This document shows, one piece after another, positions 53,631-62,780 of a stretch of DNA of 64,000 nt. The translations under genes and the position numbers were made by a program. Source of the DNA: Prosthecobacter sp. (GTDB lineage: Bacteria > Verrucomicrobiota > Verrucomicrobiia > Verrucomicrobiales > Verrucomicrobiaceae); the NCBI RefSeq assembly GCF_034366625.1, contig NZ_JAXMIH010000015.1, positions 62,001 to 126,000 on the forward strand. Reading direction: 5' to 3'. Under the pieces are notes generated by a model that did not search any database, was not told where the DNA came from, and worked only from the letters and a program-made list of their open reading frames with translations. Position 1 is the first letter of the stretch. The number at the start of each line of letters is the position of its first letter.

Positions 53631-54590
53631 TCAGCCTTCCGTGAACTGCCCGAGGGCGCGGAATTTTTGATAGCGCTGTTCCAGCAGTTTCGCGGTCGGG
53701 ATTTTGCCGAGTTCGGCCAGCGTGGCGAGCACGGCGCCTTTGAGGGCGGCGGCGGCGGTGACGTGGTCGTTGTGAGCACCGCCGAGAGGTTCGGGGATGA
53801 TGCCGTCGATGACGCCGAGCTTCGACAGATCCTGGGCGCTGAGTTTGAGCGCGGAGGCGGCCTCGGGAGCATGCTCACGGTGTTTCCAGAGAATCGCGGC
53901 GCAGCCTTCGGGGCTGATGACGGAGTAGTAGGCGTTTTCCATCATGAGGACGCGGTCGGCGATGCCGATGCCGAGAGCGCCGCCGCTGCCGCCTTCGCCG
54001 ATGACGATGGCGATGACGGGCGTGCGCAGGGTCATCATCTCGCGCAGGTTGAAGGCGATGGCTTCGGCGATGTTGCGTTCTTCAGCGCCGATGCCGGGGA
54101 AAGCTCCGGGCGTGTCGATGAGGGTGACGATGGGCAGGCTGAACTTTTCGGCCATGCGCATGAGACGAAGCGCCTTGCGATAACCTTCGGGATGGGCGCT
54201 GCCGAAGTTGCGGAGGAGGTTTTCCTTCGTGTCACGGCCCTTCTGATGGCCGAGGATGGCGACACGCTGGCCGCCGATGGTAGCGAATCCGGCGGGCATG
54301 GCGTTGTCATCGCCGATGTGGCGGTCGCCGTGCAATTCCACGAACTCCTCGCAGCAGTGCTTGATGTAATCGAGCATGAAGGGCCGGGCGATGTGGCGGG
54401 ATATTTGCACTCGCTGCCAGGGGGAGAGGTTGGCGTGGATGTCTCGTTGCAAGGTGTCGGCCTTGGTCTCGAGATCGGCGATCTGATTAGCAAGCTTGTC
54501 GCTGGGCTTGGCAGCGAGCTTCTTTTTGGCCTCCTCGATTTCCTCGCGGAGTTTGGCGACGGGTTTTTCGAATTCCAAAACTTGTTTCAT
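53631..54590 (-). CDS. accA: Acetyl-CoA carboxylase carboxyltransferase subunit alpha
   Basis: 319 aa, usual length. Catalyses carboxyl transfer from biotin to acetyl-CoA, giving malonyl-CoA, with AccD. Typical blocks: N-terminal coiled region LREEIEEAKKKLAAKPSD, VQISRHIARPFMLDYI, GDRHIGDDNAMPAG, GHQKGRDTKENLLRNFG, DTPGAFPGIGAEERNIAEAI, IGEGGSGGALGIGIADRVLM and SPEGCAAILW. It follows the LysM gene by 28 bp on the same strand. Confidence 0.97.
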   Translation of the reverse strand: MKQVLEFEKPVAKLREEIEEAKKKLAAKPSDKLANQIADLETKADTLQRDIHANLSPWQRVQISRHIARPFMLDYIKHCCEEFVELHGDRHIGDDNAMPAGFATIGGQRVAILGHQKGRDTKENLLRNFGSAHPEGYRKALRLMRMAEKFSLPIVTLIDTPGAFPGIGAEERNIAEAIAFNLREMMTLRTPVIAIVIGEGGSGGALGIGIADRVLMMENAYYSVISPEGCAAILWKHREHAPEAASALKLSAQDLSKLGVIDGIIPEPLGGAHNDHVTAAAALKGAVLATLAELGKIPTAKLLEQRYQKFRALGQFTEG

Positions 54591-54618
54591 GGCGGTCAGG
54601 GGAAAGGGGGTGAGGTGG

Positions 54619-55557
54619 TTATCTCACGAGGCTCAACTTTGACCCTTTGCGCACCAGTGCAAAGAGTTCTTCGATGTCTTCGCGGGCGAGAAAAATGCCG
54701 GTTTCAGCGGCTTCGGTGGGCACCGGGGCCGGAGTGGCAGCAGGGGTGAGTTCTTTTTTCCTGGAGGGAGCCTTCGGCTCCTCCACGGGCAGGGCACGTG
54801 CGACGGGCGGTGTGCGGAGGCTGACGCCGGCTTTGCTGCCGGGAATCCATTTGTCCGCCTCCATGTAGTTGGGGTCGGTGGAGATGACGGGCTTGCCGTC
54901 GAAGATGGCATTTTTTCCGGCGATTTCCATTTCCACGGGCAGGCGCGTGCCGGGCGGCAGGCGGATGTCCTTCGCGTCATAGACTTTGAAGAGATATTCT
55001 TTGTCGCCGACTTTGCGCAGCAACATGACCTGTTTTTTAGACACGCTGACGCCGAGATGGAAGTCCATCGGGATGATCGTGAGATGATCGCCCGGTTGGA
55101 GATTGAAGCTCATCAATCCGCTGGAGCGGATGATGGAATCCACGGTGGTGCCCTGCTTGGTGGCGATGAGGTTCAGCGAATCACCCGGCTGCACGATGTA
55201 GTCCTTCTTGCCCGCCGTGTTGTTCGGGGAATAGAGCTGGTCCATGTTGATCTCGCCAATGATGCGCATGGCGTCGGCGCAGGTGGCGGAGTCGGGGAAC
55301 TGCTGGCGCAGCTTGTAGAGCGCCTCGCGGCCTTCCTCGATCTTGCCGCTGCGGATGAGTTCGACGGCGGCCTCGAAACGACGTGCGCCGGGGTCGATGC
55401 GCGGGCGGTCCAGTCCCTTCATAGCGGCGATGTCGTTCTCCACCTGGCTCTCTTTGAGCAGGATGTTCATGTAAACCCAGTATCCCATCGCCAGCGTGCC
55501 GGCCACCAGGCCTGTGGTGATGAGGAAAATCAGCAGTTTGATCTGGGTGCGTGCCAT
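54619..55557 (-). CDS. LysM-domain membrane-anchored protein
   Basis: 312 aa from the ATG at 55557; a TTG at 55572 is possible but adds nothing typical. N-terminal TM helix (LLIFLITTGLVAGTLAMGYWVYM), a helical part with a TPR-like segment (EGREALYKLRQQFPDSA), then a LysM domain near 120-165 (YIVQPGDSLNLIATKQGT) that binds peptidoglycan. The tail is Pro/Ala-rich. The gene sits between a hypothetical gene (23 bp upstream) and accA (28 bp downstream), so it is probably one operon. Confidence 0.82.
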   Translation of the reverse strand: MARTQIKLLIFLITTGLVAGTLAMGYWVYMNILLKESQVENDIAAMKGLDRPRIDPGARRFEAAVELIRSGKIEEGREALYKLRQQFPDSATCADAMRIIGEINMDQLYSPNNTAGKKDYIVQPGDSLNLIATKQGTTVDSIIRSSGLMSFNLQPGDHLTIIPMDFHLGVSVSKKQVMLLRKVGDKEYLFKVYDAKDIRLPPGTRLPVEMEIAGKNAIFDGKPVISTDPNYMEADKWIPGSKAGVSLRTPPVARALPVEEPKAPSRKKELTPAATPAPVPTEAAETGIFLAREDIEELFALVRKGSKLSLVR

Positions 55558-55580
55558 CGCGGGAATCAACAAACGGGCGC

Positions 55581-56108
55581 TCAGCCAAGGAGGCCGCGGC
55601 GTTTGAAATCGAAGAGGTTGATGTTCTGGGACTTCTCGATCATCTCGACGGTGAACTTGAGCAGGCAGATTTCCCAGGTGTCGTCCACGCCCTGGATCAC
55701 GGCGCGCATCGGGTTGCCGGAGGTGCGGATGTCGCCCAGCAGCTTGCCGCAGACGTGTTCCATCGACTCATGCACGATCTGCTCGGTGATCTCGCCTTTG
55801 CGGAACTTGAAGCCGTACTTGAGGATCGCCAGCTTGTGCAGGTTGTCCCGGAGGAAGTCGCCAAACGCGGCCACCTCAGGGCCGAAGCCCTCGAAATCGA
55901 AGTGGCCGGGTATTTCGGGGCGCAGGATGAGCGGCTTCTCGGCCTCGATACGGCCCTCACGCACGCGCACGGCTCCGACGGTGTCCATCAGTTCGGTGAC
56001 AATCTGAAACTCAAACTGCGTGCTGCCGAAGGTGTCGATGCGGCGGTCCGGTTCGTGCAAAACCTGGGTGTTCTCCAGGGCGTATTGAATGTCGAACTCG
56101 GTGGGCAT
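55581..56108 (-). CDS. Conserved-looking hypothetical protein
   Basis: 175 aa, family not recognised. No signal peptide or TM helix. Mixed alpha/beta with charged segments: QFEFQIVTELMDTVGAVRVREG, GHFDFEGFGPEVAAFGDFL, YGFKFRKGEITEQIVHESMEH. Start at the ATG at 56108 (MPTEFDIQYALENTQ). First gene of a tight minus-strand group with the LysM gene and accA, which suggests a housekeeping role. Confidence 0.65.
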   Translation of the reverse strand: MPTEFDIQYALENTQVLHEPDRRIDTFGSTQFEFQIVTELMDTVGAVRVREGRIEAEKPLILRPEIPGHFDFEGFGPEVAAFGDFLRDNLHKLAILKYGFKFRKGEITEQIVHESMEHVCGKLLGDIRTSGNPMRAVIQGVDDTWEICLLKFTVEMIEKSQNINLFDFKRRGLLG

Positions 56109-56297
56109 GTGTTTTTGGGGTCGCGGAGATTAGACTGCTTGGACGGTGGGGCTAGTGATTTCTTGGTGCCGTGCCGCCTGTCATCGTCACCCATGCCCAA
56201 GCCACCGCTGTCAGCGTTGCTGGCGAGCCAGAAGGCGATCTTCCCGACGTACCCCGGAGGGCAGGCGAGGCTGTTTCAGCAGGCGAGGAGGTGCGGA

Positions 56298-56840
56298 TTA
56301 GAAACGCTTGTTCAACGCATGCCGCATCGCCGTTTCGTCATTCGAGGATACGTAAACCAAGTGATTTTGGATCACACCACCTCTGCTGAAGGCTCCCCCA
56401 TTGAAAGGAGCGTCCACCAGCAGATATCGCCCTGTGTGGCGCACCGTGATCGGCAGCCAGTATTGGCCCGCTGCGGCGTTGACAAAGGCGTTTCTCGTCC
56501 AGGTAACGGTCCATACCCCATGGCCACGGTAGTTCCATTGGCCGTATGCCCCTTCCATGCCATCTCCCCGCCAGCGCGCAGTATTGTCGGACGAGAATTG
56601 CAGTGTGTATCGCGAGGAGGGGTGGAAAAAGCGTGGTTGGGTCTGAGTATGCCAGATTCCAACGAGGGCATTCTCCCGCGAGTCCGTCCGCGCGGTGGGA
56701 AGCAGCGCGGTATATTCTGGGTCAAGCCGGTCCCATGTGGACGGCGCGCAACCATCCAGAAGACTGACGCTGAGCAGAAGCAGGCCGAGCCAGACAAAAC
56801 GGAGAACGGCTGGCTGAGGCCGATGGGGGGTAGTTTTCAT
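56298..56840 (-). CDS. Small lipoprotein
   Basis: 180 aa with a lipoprotein signal: hydrophobic stretch at about residues 15-29 and a lipobox-like LLDGC. The mature part is rich in aromatics and beta-like (YTLQFSSDNTARWRG, GQWNYRGHGVWTVTW), similar in look to lipocalin-like or DUF-type small periplasmic proteins, but I cannot name the family. It stands alone, with about 190 bp on the 3' side holding no gene. Confidence 0.7.
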   Translation of the reverse strand: MKTTPHRPQPAVLRFVWLGLLLLSVSLLDGCAPSTWDRLDPEYTALLPTARTDSRENALVGIWHTQTQPRFFHPSSRYTLQFSSDNTARWRGDGMEGAYGQWNYRGHGVWTVTWTRNAFVNAAAGQYWLPITVRHTGRYLLVDAPFNGGAFSRGGVIQNHLVYVSSNDETAMRHALNKRF

Positions 56841-56940
56841 GGTGTATGGTCTGTTACGTGAATTTGGAACCGTTATCTAAGCACCTGTTGTGCATGCCGT
56901 CGCTTGGACTGGGATGCCCTGCGTTCAAACCGGCGGGGAT

Positions 56941-57858
56941 TCATTTTTCTAAAAGCGGGGATATTTTATTTTTAAACAAGTTCAATTCAGATTGTCGCTC
57001 CTTGCTGCCGAGGCCGAGCGCCCTGGCGCGAAAGACGTGTGCAAATTGAGACTGTGCGTCTGCCAAATCGCCGAGGTCAGAAAGCCCCTCGCCTTGGTGC
57101 CTTGCTGCCTTCAGTTCCTCAACCAGACCAGGGTTCGTACGAAGAAAGCCTTTGAACCAATCTTCCAACGACTGGCTCTGATCCACTTTGCCCGTCATGT
57201 TGGCCGACCAGAGAACCTTGCCCGCTTCAAAAGCGAGCAGGTTCTCGCGTTTCGTATCGCTTGCACGCTGATCGAAGAACCCATCTTTGAAGGTGAGCAT
57301 TGTGCCGTTTGCTGAGATCATGTCGCTCGCAGCGGGAGGGAGGCTGCTCGGAGTTCCTGGAACTCGGTCTTTGGGCGCTTTGTTCTCGATCCATTCTCTC
57401 AGTTTGGCATCCTTGAATGCTTCGAGTGCAGTCAGTACTTTTTTGTTCTCGGCGGCATTCCATTGGCGGGACCATGATGCAGCCGCTTGATCCCGGGTGG
57501 AGGGCGAAGCCGTAAGCGCTTCCACTTCAGCATTGAACTTCTTGACTGCAATGCTGCAGGACTTGGCTTCTTCCGCCAGTTTTTCAAGATCCCGGCGACG
57601 CAGGGCATCCTCTGTCGAGCCCGGCTTGAATGACCCAAGAGCGTTGAATTTCTCCACCTTCTCCTTGATGCCCGAACGCCATGTGTCCAAACGCTCATGT
57701 CGTTTGTTCAGATCGTTGAGCAACGTTGCTGGCAGGCTCTGTGGCACCGGGACGATTTTTGCAAGCTTGATGGACACTTGCTGCTCCTCGGCTGCAAGCT
57801 GTGCGGTTGTACTCAAGCTCATCAGCAGGACCAGGATCAGGCATGGGAACTGTTTCAT
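56941..57858 (-). CDS. Secreted helical protein of unknown function
   Basis: 305 aa from the ATG at 57858 (MKQFPCLILVLLMSLSTTAQ), which gives a clean signal peptide; the longer frame to 57900 does not. The mature protein is helical and charged, with coiled-coil-like segments (LNDLNKRHERLDTWRSGIKE) and a Trp-containing part (DWFKGFLRTNPGLVEELK). No known domain. It lies downstream of, and in the same direction as, the gene at 57930, separated by 71 bp, and both look like exported proteins. Confidence 0.65.
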   Translation of the reverse strand: MKQFPCLILVLLMSLSTTAQLAAEEQQVSIKLAKIVPVPQSLPATLLNDLNKRHERLDTWRSGIKEKVEKFNALGSFKPGSTEDALRRRDLEKLAEEAKSCSIAVKKFNAEVEALTASPSTRDQAAASWSRQWNAAENKKVLTALEAFKDAKLREWIENKAPKDRVPGTPSSLPPAASDMISANGTMLTFKDGFFDQRASDTKRENLLAFEAGKVLWSANMTGKVDQSQSLEDWFKGFLRTNPGLVEELKAARHQGEGLSDLGDLADAQSQFAHVFRARALGLGSKERQSELNLFKNKISPLLEK

Positions 57859-57929
57859 GGTAATGAAGGTGATTGATGATGTTCGAGGGCTGAAGGTCAT
57901 CCGTCGTTGGGGTCATTCAGGCAACGGGG

Positions 57930-59015
57930 TCACTCTTCCACCAGCAGCACCTTGATGAGGGAGTCTTTCAATTGGGGGTCTTTCTGCGCCGCGTTGCTCA
58001 ATTCCTTCTCGATCTTAGTCTCCGTCTCATGCACGGAGCGGTTGATGCGGGTGAGGTCCTTCTCCAATTTGTCACGTTGGATCGGATCATTCTTGGCTTT
58101 GTCGTAATTTAGGTAGGTATTGCGGTAGTTCTCCATCTGCTTCACCCGCTCATCCACCAACGCACGTCGCCGCTGCTCCACGTCTGGCGGAAGCTTCACT
58201 CCCTTCGGCAACTCCTTGCGGTAAAGAATGTTGCGGGACGGTCCTGTCATGGCCGTACGCAGAAACGTGCCGGAGTCTGCACCCGCTGGCGTGAGGCCGG
58301 AGGTGTCAAACCCGAGACCGGCCTTGGCCTTCATATCTTCATCGCTTGCCGCTCTGACCGCCTGTTCTCCATGCACCATGGCAGATGCTCCCTGACGGCG
58401 GGCACTGGTATCCGAACCTGCCGGAATGCGATCCCGAGCTTGCAGGCCGGGATCGTCCGGATTGGACTTGTGACTGAACAAGCGGTTGAAAAGGCCCCCT
58501 TTTGAAGGCGCAGCAGTGGTTTCTCGCTTCACGCTGCTCTGTGGGGGAGCCGATCTGCCCATCTGTTCAAATCTGCTCGCAGCCTCGCGGAAATCATTGC
58601 CTCCGGATGGACTGGGCCGTTGTGGCATGGGGGGTGGGACTGCGCGCGGTTGGACTGGAGGCTGTCTGAGCTTTCGGAAAAACTCATCAAAAATGTTGCC
58701 ACTGCCGCCATAGGTCCTGCCGCCACCTCCTCCTTGGGGTCTGCTCGGGCAACTAGCCTCATGTGCTTGACGAAGCGCATAGACCCGTGACTCATCTCCG
58801 GGCATCGGCGCACCGTAATATTGGCCACAGTAGGGGCAACTGTCAGCCATGGCGACCGAACCCATGAGGGCGAGTGCGGAGAGCAGCCAAAGCCGGCAAG
58901 CGATGAGTGGCTTCGCCAACCTGCCACAGGCGGGCCGCTGTTTCGTTGTCACCAAAGAAAATCTCCGGCGACTGTCGGGGGAAGCAAAGAGCGAGAGATC
59001 GACAAACTTTGTCAT
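57930..59015 (-). CDS. Exported protein with Cys-rich head and coiled-coil end
   Basis: 361 aa from the ATG at 59015 (MTKFVDLSLF); a longer frame to 59120 is possible. A hydrophobic segment (LWLLSALALMGSVAMA) near residue 45 may be the signal sequence, giving an unusually long n-region, so the true start may be further in. After it, CPYCGQYY and a later SCP form a possible metal site. The middle is Gly/Pro/Arg-rich and low-complexity; the end is helical (YRNTYLNYDKAKNDPIQ). Unknown function. Confidence 0.6.
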   Translation of the reverse strand: MTKFVDLSLFASPDSRRRFSLVTTKQRPACGRLAKPLIACRLWLLSALALMGSVAMADSCPYCGQYYGAPMPGDESRVYALRQAHEASCPSRPQGGGGGRTYGGSGNIFDEFFRKLRQPPVQPRAVPPPMPQRPSPSGGNDFREAASRFEQMGRSAPPQSSVKRETTAAPSKGGLFNRLFSHKSNPDDPGLQARDRIPAGSDTSARRQGASAMVHGEQAVRAASDEDMKAKAGLGFDTSGLTPAGADSGTFLRTAMTGPSRNILYRKELPKGVKLPPDVEQRRRALVDERVKQMENYRNTYLNYDKAKNDPIQRDKLEKDLTRINRSVHETETKIEKELSNAAQKDPQLKDSLIKVLLVEE

Positions 59016-59259
59016 AGGAATACGAGGGTTAGCTCTTATCATTGCGCATGGCGGAACCATCAGGCTACTCACGGCCTGCCGAAGCGTGCTCTTGGATTGT
59101 CCTCGCGCAAGTGGTCGCAACAGATGCTGGACCTGTGTTTTTGGGCTGCCAAGGTGAAAGACACGTTTGACGGCTACGGCTCAAGGGCTGCGAATGTACC
59201 CCCAGAGCCTTGGGCAAAGGCGGCTTGCACTGCGAACACGGGCGGACTATCGGCAGCGG

Positions 59260-60570
59260 ATGAAGCTCCCCCCCCATCTGCTTGATGAAATCGTCCTTTC
59301 CCTCGGGGAGGTGTTTGTGGGGCGGAGATATGCGGACAAGGTGATCGAGTTTACATTCAAACGGCATCGCAAATGGGGCAGCCGCGACCGCCGCATCTTT
59401 GCGGAGTCGATCTATGAGTGCGTGCGCTGGTGGCGCTGGTACTGGTATCTGGCCGGTTTGCCCGACACGGAGCACACCCAGCCGGAAGAAATCACCCCGG
59501 AGCGGCTGTGGCGCGTGTGGGCGGCTTATTGGATCACGAACGGGCGCGATCTGCCGAAGGATGAAACGGCACCGGAGGTGAAACCGGGCGATGTGCTGCA
59601 ACGGGCGAAGCAGGGCGCATCACCGGCGATTCGTGCCGCGATTCCCGACTGGCTGGAGGAACGCGGCAGCCGCGAACTCGGCGCTGCATGGCCGTCGTTG
59701 CGTGAATCGCTGAATCTGCCGGCGGATGTGTTCATGCGCGTGAACACACTCAAAAATGACCGCCGTGCGCTGCGTGAGCGGCTGGGGCAGGAGGGATTCG
59801 AGACGGAGGCGGTGGATAATGTGCCGAGCGCGCTGCGCTTGAAGCAGCGGGCGAACCTGTTTGGCACCGACTCCTACAAAGCGGGTTTGTTTGAGGTGCA
59901 GGATGCGGCATCGCAGCTCATCGCGCCGTTTTTGCAGCCGGAACCGGGCATGCGGGTCATTGATGCCTGCGCTGGCGGCGGTGGGAAGGCGTTGCACCTC
60001 GCGGCGCTGATGCGCAACAAGGGCCGCATCCTCGCGCTGGACGTTCACGCGTGGAAACTGGCCGAGCTGCGCAAGCGTGCCTCACGCGCGGGCGCGGACA
60101 TCATCGAGGCACGTGAAATCGAAGGTTCGAAGACCGTAAAACGTCTCGCGCAGAAGGCGGAACGCGTGCTGCTGGATGTGCCGTGCTCAGGTTTGGGCGT
60201 ACTGCGCCGCAACCCGGATGCGAAGTGGAAACTCAGCGATGCGGAGATCGACCGGCTCATCGCCTTGCAGGCGGAGATTCTCGAAAGCTACTGCCGCATG
60301 GTCGCTCCCGGCGGCAAGCTCGTTTATGCCACGTGCAGCATCCTGCCGAGCGAGAACGAACGCCAAGTACAGGCGTTCCTGGCCAAGCACGGCGACGAAT
60401 GGACGCTGGAAGAAGAATTGCACCGCACACCGGAGACGGGTGCGTTTGATGGTTTCTACGCAGCAAGGCTGCTGCGGAAGGGCAAGACCGTAGAGGTAGC
60501 CCACGAAACACACGAAACTGGAGCCGGAACTGAACAGACAGAGGTCGTGAGTGCGCCGGAGTCTTCGTAA
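59260..60570 (+). CDS. RsmB/NOP-type RNA m5C methyltransferase
   Basis: 436 aa from the ATG at 59260 (MKLPPHLLDEI). The earlier part of the frame lies opposite the previous gene. N-terminal NusB-like helical part, then the methyltransferase: VIDACAGGGGKALHLAAL (SAM motif), LLDVPCSGLGVLRRNPDAKW with Cys in PCSG, and YATCSILPSENERQV with the catalytic Cys in TCS. These two Cys are the hallmark of 5-methylcytosine RNA methyltransferases. The target (16S rRNA C967 as in RsmB, or other) is not certain. Confidence 0.92.
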   Translation: MKLPPHLLDEIVLSLGEVFVGRRYADKVIEFTFKRHRKWGSRDRRIFAESIYECVRWWRWYWYLAGLPDTEHTQPEEITPERLWRVWAAYWITNGRDLPKDETAPEVKPGDVLQRAKQGASPAIRAAIPDWLEERGSRELGAAWPSLRESLNLPADVFMRVNTLKNDRRALRERLGQEGFETEAVDNVPSALRLKQRANLFGTDSYKAGLFEVQDAASQLIAPFLQPEPGMRVIDACAGGGGKALHLAALMRNKGRILALDVHAWKLAELRKRASRAGADIIEAREIEGSKTVKRLAQKAERVLLDVPCSGLGVLRRNPDAKWKLSDAEIDRLIALQAEILESYCRMVAPGGKLVYATCSILPSENERQVQAFLAKHGDEWTLEEELHRTPETGAFDGFYAARLLRKGKTVEVAHETHETGAGTEQTEVVSAPESS

Positions 60571-60645
60571 AGCCGCTCTTGGCCCATACAAACTCACCCA
60601 GGATTAGTCAGGCTGCTCAGTCTCTTTTTCGTGCGCACTCCAGCT

Positions 60646-60867
60646 TCAATGGCACCCGCAGCCGCTGCCGCAGGAACCGCTGCCGGATGATTGGGAACTG
60701 CTGCTGGCTCCCATGAGGCCGGTGCCGCCGATGGGGACGCGTCGGATCGGTTGGCCGCTGTCAGGATGCTGCGTGAGCGCGGCGTCCTTCATGCTCTGGC
60801 GGAGCTCGAAGCGCTTGGTGGGCTCGCCTTCAAACTGGGGGATGGTTTCGTAAACGTAGGTGGGCAT
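60646..60867 (-). CDS. FmdB-like small protein without N-terminal zinc-ribbon Cys
   Basis: 73 aa. It begins MPTYVYETIPQFEGEPTKRFEL and has HPDSGQPIRRV, the plan of FmdB-family putative regulatory proteins, but the usual N-terminal CxxC pairs are absent. Instead a Ser/Gly-rich tail ends SCGSGCGCH. Metal binding could be moved to the tail. Stands between convergent and co-directional genes; function unknown. Confidence 0.72.
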   Translation of the reverse strand: MPTYVYETIPQFEGEPTKRFELRQSMKDAALTQHPDSGQPIRRVPIGGTGLMGASSSSQSSGSGSCGSGCGCH

Positions 60868-60939
60868 GGGATCGGTTCGCTGTTCTCGGTTTGCTGTTCG
60901 CCGTTGAGGTTTGCCTGATTCGCGGCGGCGGCAAGTGTG

Positions 60940-60973
60940 AAAATAAAAACGGCGTCCCGGTGAGGGGACGCCG
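60940..60973 (-). terminator. Intrinsic terminator of the MFS transporter gene
   Basis: On the minus strand: CGGCGTCCC, 6-nt loop, GGGACGCCG, followed by TTTTTATTTT. It starts 22 bp after the stop codon of the MFS gene at 60995. Confidence 0.92.
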
Positions 60974-60994
60974 CATGGGGAGATGGAGGGCTGG

Positions 60995-62572
60995 TTATGC
61001 TTTCTCAGCAGCTATCTCATCGTCGATGGTGATCGGCTTGTAGCCACCGATGGCCTTGAAGTAGAGCAGCAGGAGGAGGTAGATCGCGGCCATGGTGGCC
61101 GGGATGTAGGCATCAAACTTCAGGGTCTTGCGGTCGCCCTGCTGGTCGGCGGCCACGACGACCTGCTGATCCGGGGTCTTTTCCTTGGCCTCCTTGGCCT
61201 CGGAGAGCTTCTTGCCATCCAAGCCGGTGGCGGCGGTGGCGTCGATGTTCAGGAACTTGCTCGGAGCGGCGGCCTTGTAGGTTTCAAACAAGGCCGGGTT
61301 CTTGGCTTTGAGATCCTCACCCGCGAAGCGGTCCTTCATGTAGCCCAGACCCGGGCCGCCGATGATGCCGGCGGAGAGCATGCCGATGCCACCCATGATG
61401 GAGATGGCGACAGCGCCTGTGCGCGGGAAGCGGTCGGAGGCCACAGCGAGCATGGTGGGCCAGAAGAAGGTCTTGCCAAAGGCATAGATGCCAAGGGCGA
61501 TGAGCGCGGTGGTGAAGGAGTTCATCGTCGCGGCCAACGTCAGGCCACCAGCGGCGAGCGCTGAGCAGACGAAGAGCAGGCCCACGGGGGACAGCTTGAG
61601 GGTCTTCTCGATCCAGTGAGCGCAGAAGCGCAGGCCGAACATGATGGCGGAGGTCCAGAGGAAGAGCGCCTTGCCCTGCTCAGGGGTGAACAGGTTACCC
61701 GTGATGTTCTGAATCCAGCCGTCCGTGCCGAGTTCCACCGCACCGACGAGGGCGTGGGCAATGAAAAGAATGAACAGGACAATCGAGCCGAGGGAGAACT
61801 TGGTGATCACACCCACGCCGATGAGCAACGCGCCACCGACACCATAGCCGAGGTTCTTGGACAGATCGGGAGCGAGACCGATCACATCCTTGAAAAAGCC
61901 TTCCGCGAAGAAGGAGAGCAGGAAGCAGGCGACTGCGCCACCCAGGATGCCCACATCCTTGAGCATGTTGCCAAAGCTGACGCCCTTGGCGGCAGCCGCA
62001 GACTGCGGGAACTTCTGACCCATGAACATGAGGCCGTAGATCACGGTGGGGATGAGGTAGAGCGCGAGCTGGATGCGCCAGTTGATGTTCATCTTGTCGT
62101 CGAGGAACCAGCCGATGATCACGCCGATCACCATCCCGGCAGGCCAGGAGGCGTGCAGGATGTTGAGGTAATGCGTGCGGTTTTCCGGGAACAGCGTGGC
62201 GACGAGCGGATTGGCCACGGCTTCCAGCGCCCCGTTGGCGAAGGCGAAGATGAACATGCCGAGCGAGAGCACCATGAAGGCATTGCCACCGCTGGCGGTG
62301 AAGGTGATGAGAGCCGAGGCGACGTGCAGCAGGAATGCCAGCACGATGAGCTTGCCGTAGCCGATCTTGTCCACCACCACGCCGCCGAGGATGATGCCGA
62401 AGCAGAAGCCGTTGAAGCCCATGCCGCCGATGGCACCGAGTTGCGCTCCGGTGAAGCCGAATTCCTTGGCCCAGTTGTCAAAGATGCCGCCACGGACGGC
62501 AAAGCCGACGCCAGCGGCAAGGATGGCCATGAAGCCGGCCCAGAGAAGTCTCATTCGATTGTTTTCGCTCAT
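60995..62572 (-). CDS. MFS transporter
   Basis: 525 aa, 12 predicted TM helices, major facilitator superfamily, similar in layout to sugar/proton symporters of the FHS type ([35 protein letters not shown]). A long cytoplasmic loop before the last TM is rich in Ala/Lys/Glu (about 425-490). The substrate is unknown. Its paralog lies directly upstream (62781 onward), same direction. A terminator follows. Confidence 0.88.
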   Translation of the reverse strand: MSENNRMRLLWAGFMAILAAGVGFAVRGGIFDNWAKEFGFTGAQLGAIGGMGFNGFCFGIILGGVVVDKIGYGKLIVLAFLLHVASALITFTASGGNAFMVLSLGMFIFAFANGALEAVANPLVATLFPENRTHYLNILHASWPAGMVIGVIIGWFLDDKMNINWRIQLALYLIPTVIYGLMFMGQKFPQSAAAAKGVSFGNMLKDVGILGGAVACFLLSFFAEGFFKDVIGLAPDLSKNLGYGVGGALLIGVGVITKFSLGSIVLFILFIAHALVGAVELGTDGWIQNITGNLFTPEQGKALFLWTSAIMFGLRFCAHWIEKTLKLSPVGLLFVCSALAAGGLTLAATMNSFTTALIALGIYAFGKTFFWPTMLAVASDRFPRTGAVAISIMGGIGMLSAGIIGGPGLGYMKDRFAGEDLKAKNPALFETYKAAAPSKFLNIDATAATGLDGKKLSEAKEAKEKTPDQQVVVAADQQGDRKTLKFDAYIPATMAAIYLLLLLYFKAIGGYKPITIDDEIAAEKA

Positions 62573-62626
62573 AGAGGGAGAGGAGTGTGTTGGATGTTGG
62601 TTGGTGTCGTTGTCGGGAAAGGGCGT

Positions 62627-62655
62627 GTTTTAGGTGCCACACTCCCAAGCGACAA
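62627..62655 (-). promoter_or_regulatory. Candidate promoter of the MFS gene
   Basis: On the minus strand, TTGTCG (62655-62650) and TAAAAC (62632-62627) with a 17-bp spacer, 55 bp before the start codon at 62572. Four of six bases match at each box. The rest of the 208-bp gap shows nothing clear. Confidence 0.35.
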
Positions 62656-62780
62656 GAAAAAAGTGTTCTTATTCGTGAGATAGGGGGGCGCTATGGAGTG
62701 GTCAAGAGATCGAGGAAGGGCTCAAAGTCGTGTCCTCAAACATTCGTGTGCATGACTCTTGACGGCGAAGCTGCGACCGG

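Noticed and set aside
53667-54749. 360-codon ORF antisense to accA
   Set aside because: AccA is unmistakable on the minus strand; this frame is low-complexity.
61616-62683. 355-codon ORF antisense to the MFS gene
   Set aside because: Glu/His/Ala-rich shadow of a membrane-protein gene; no hydrophobic or catalytic motif.
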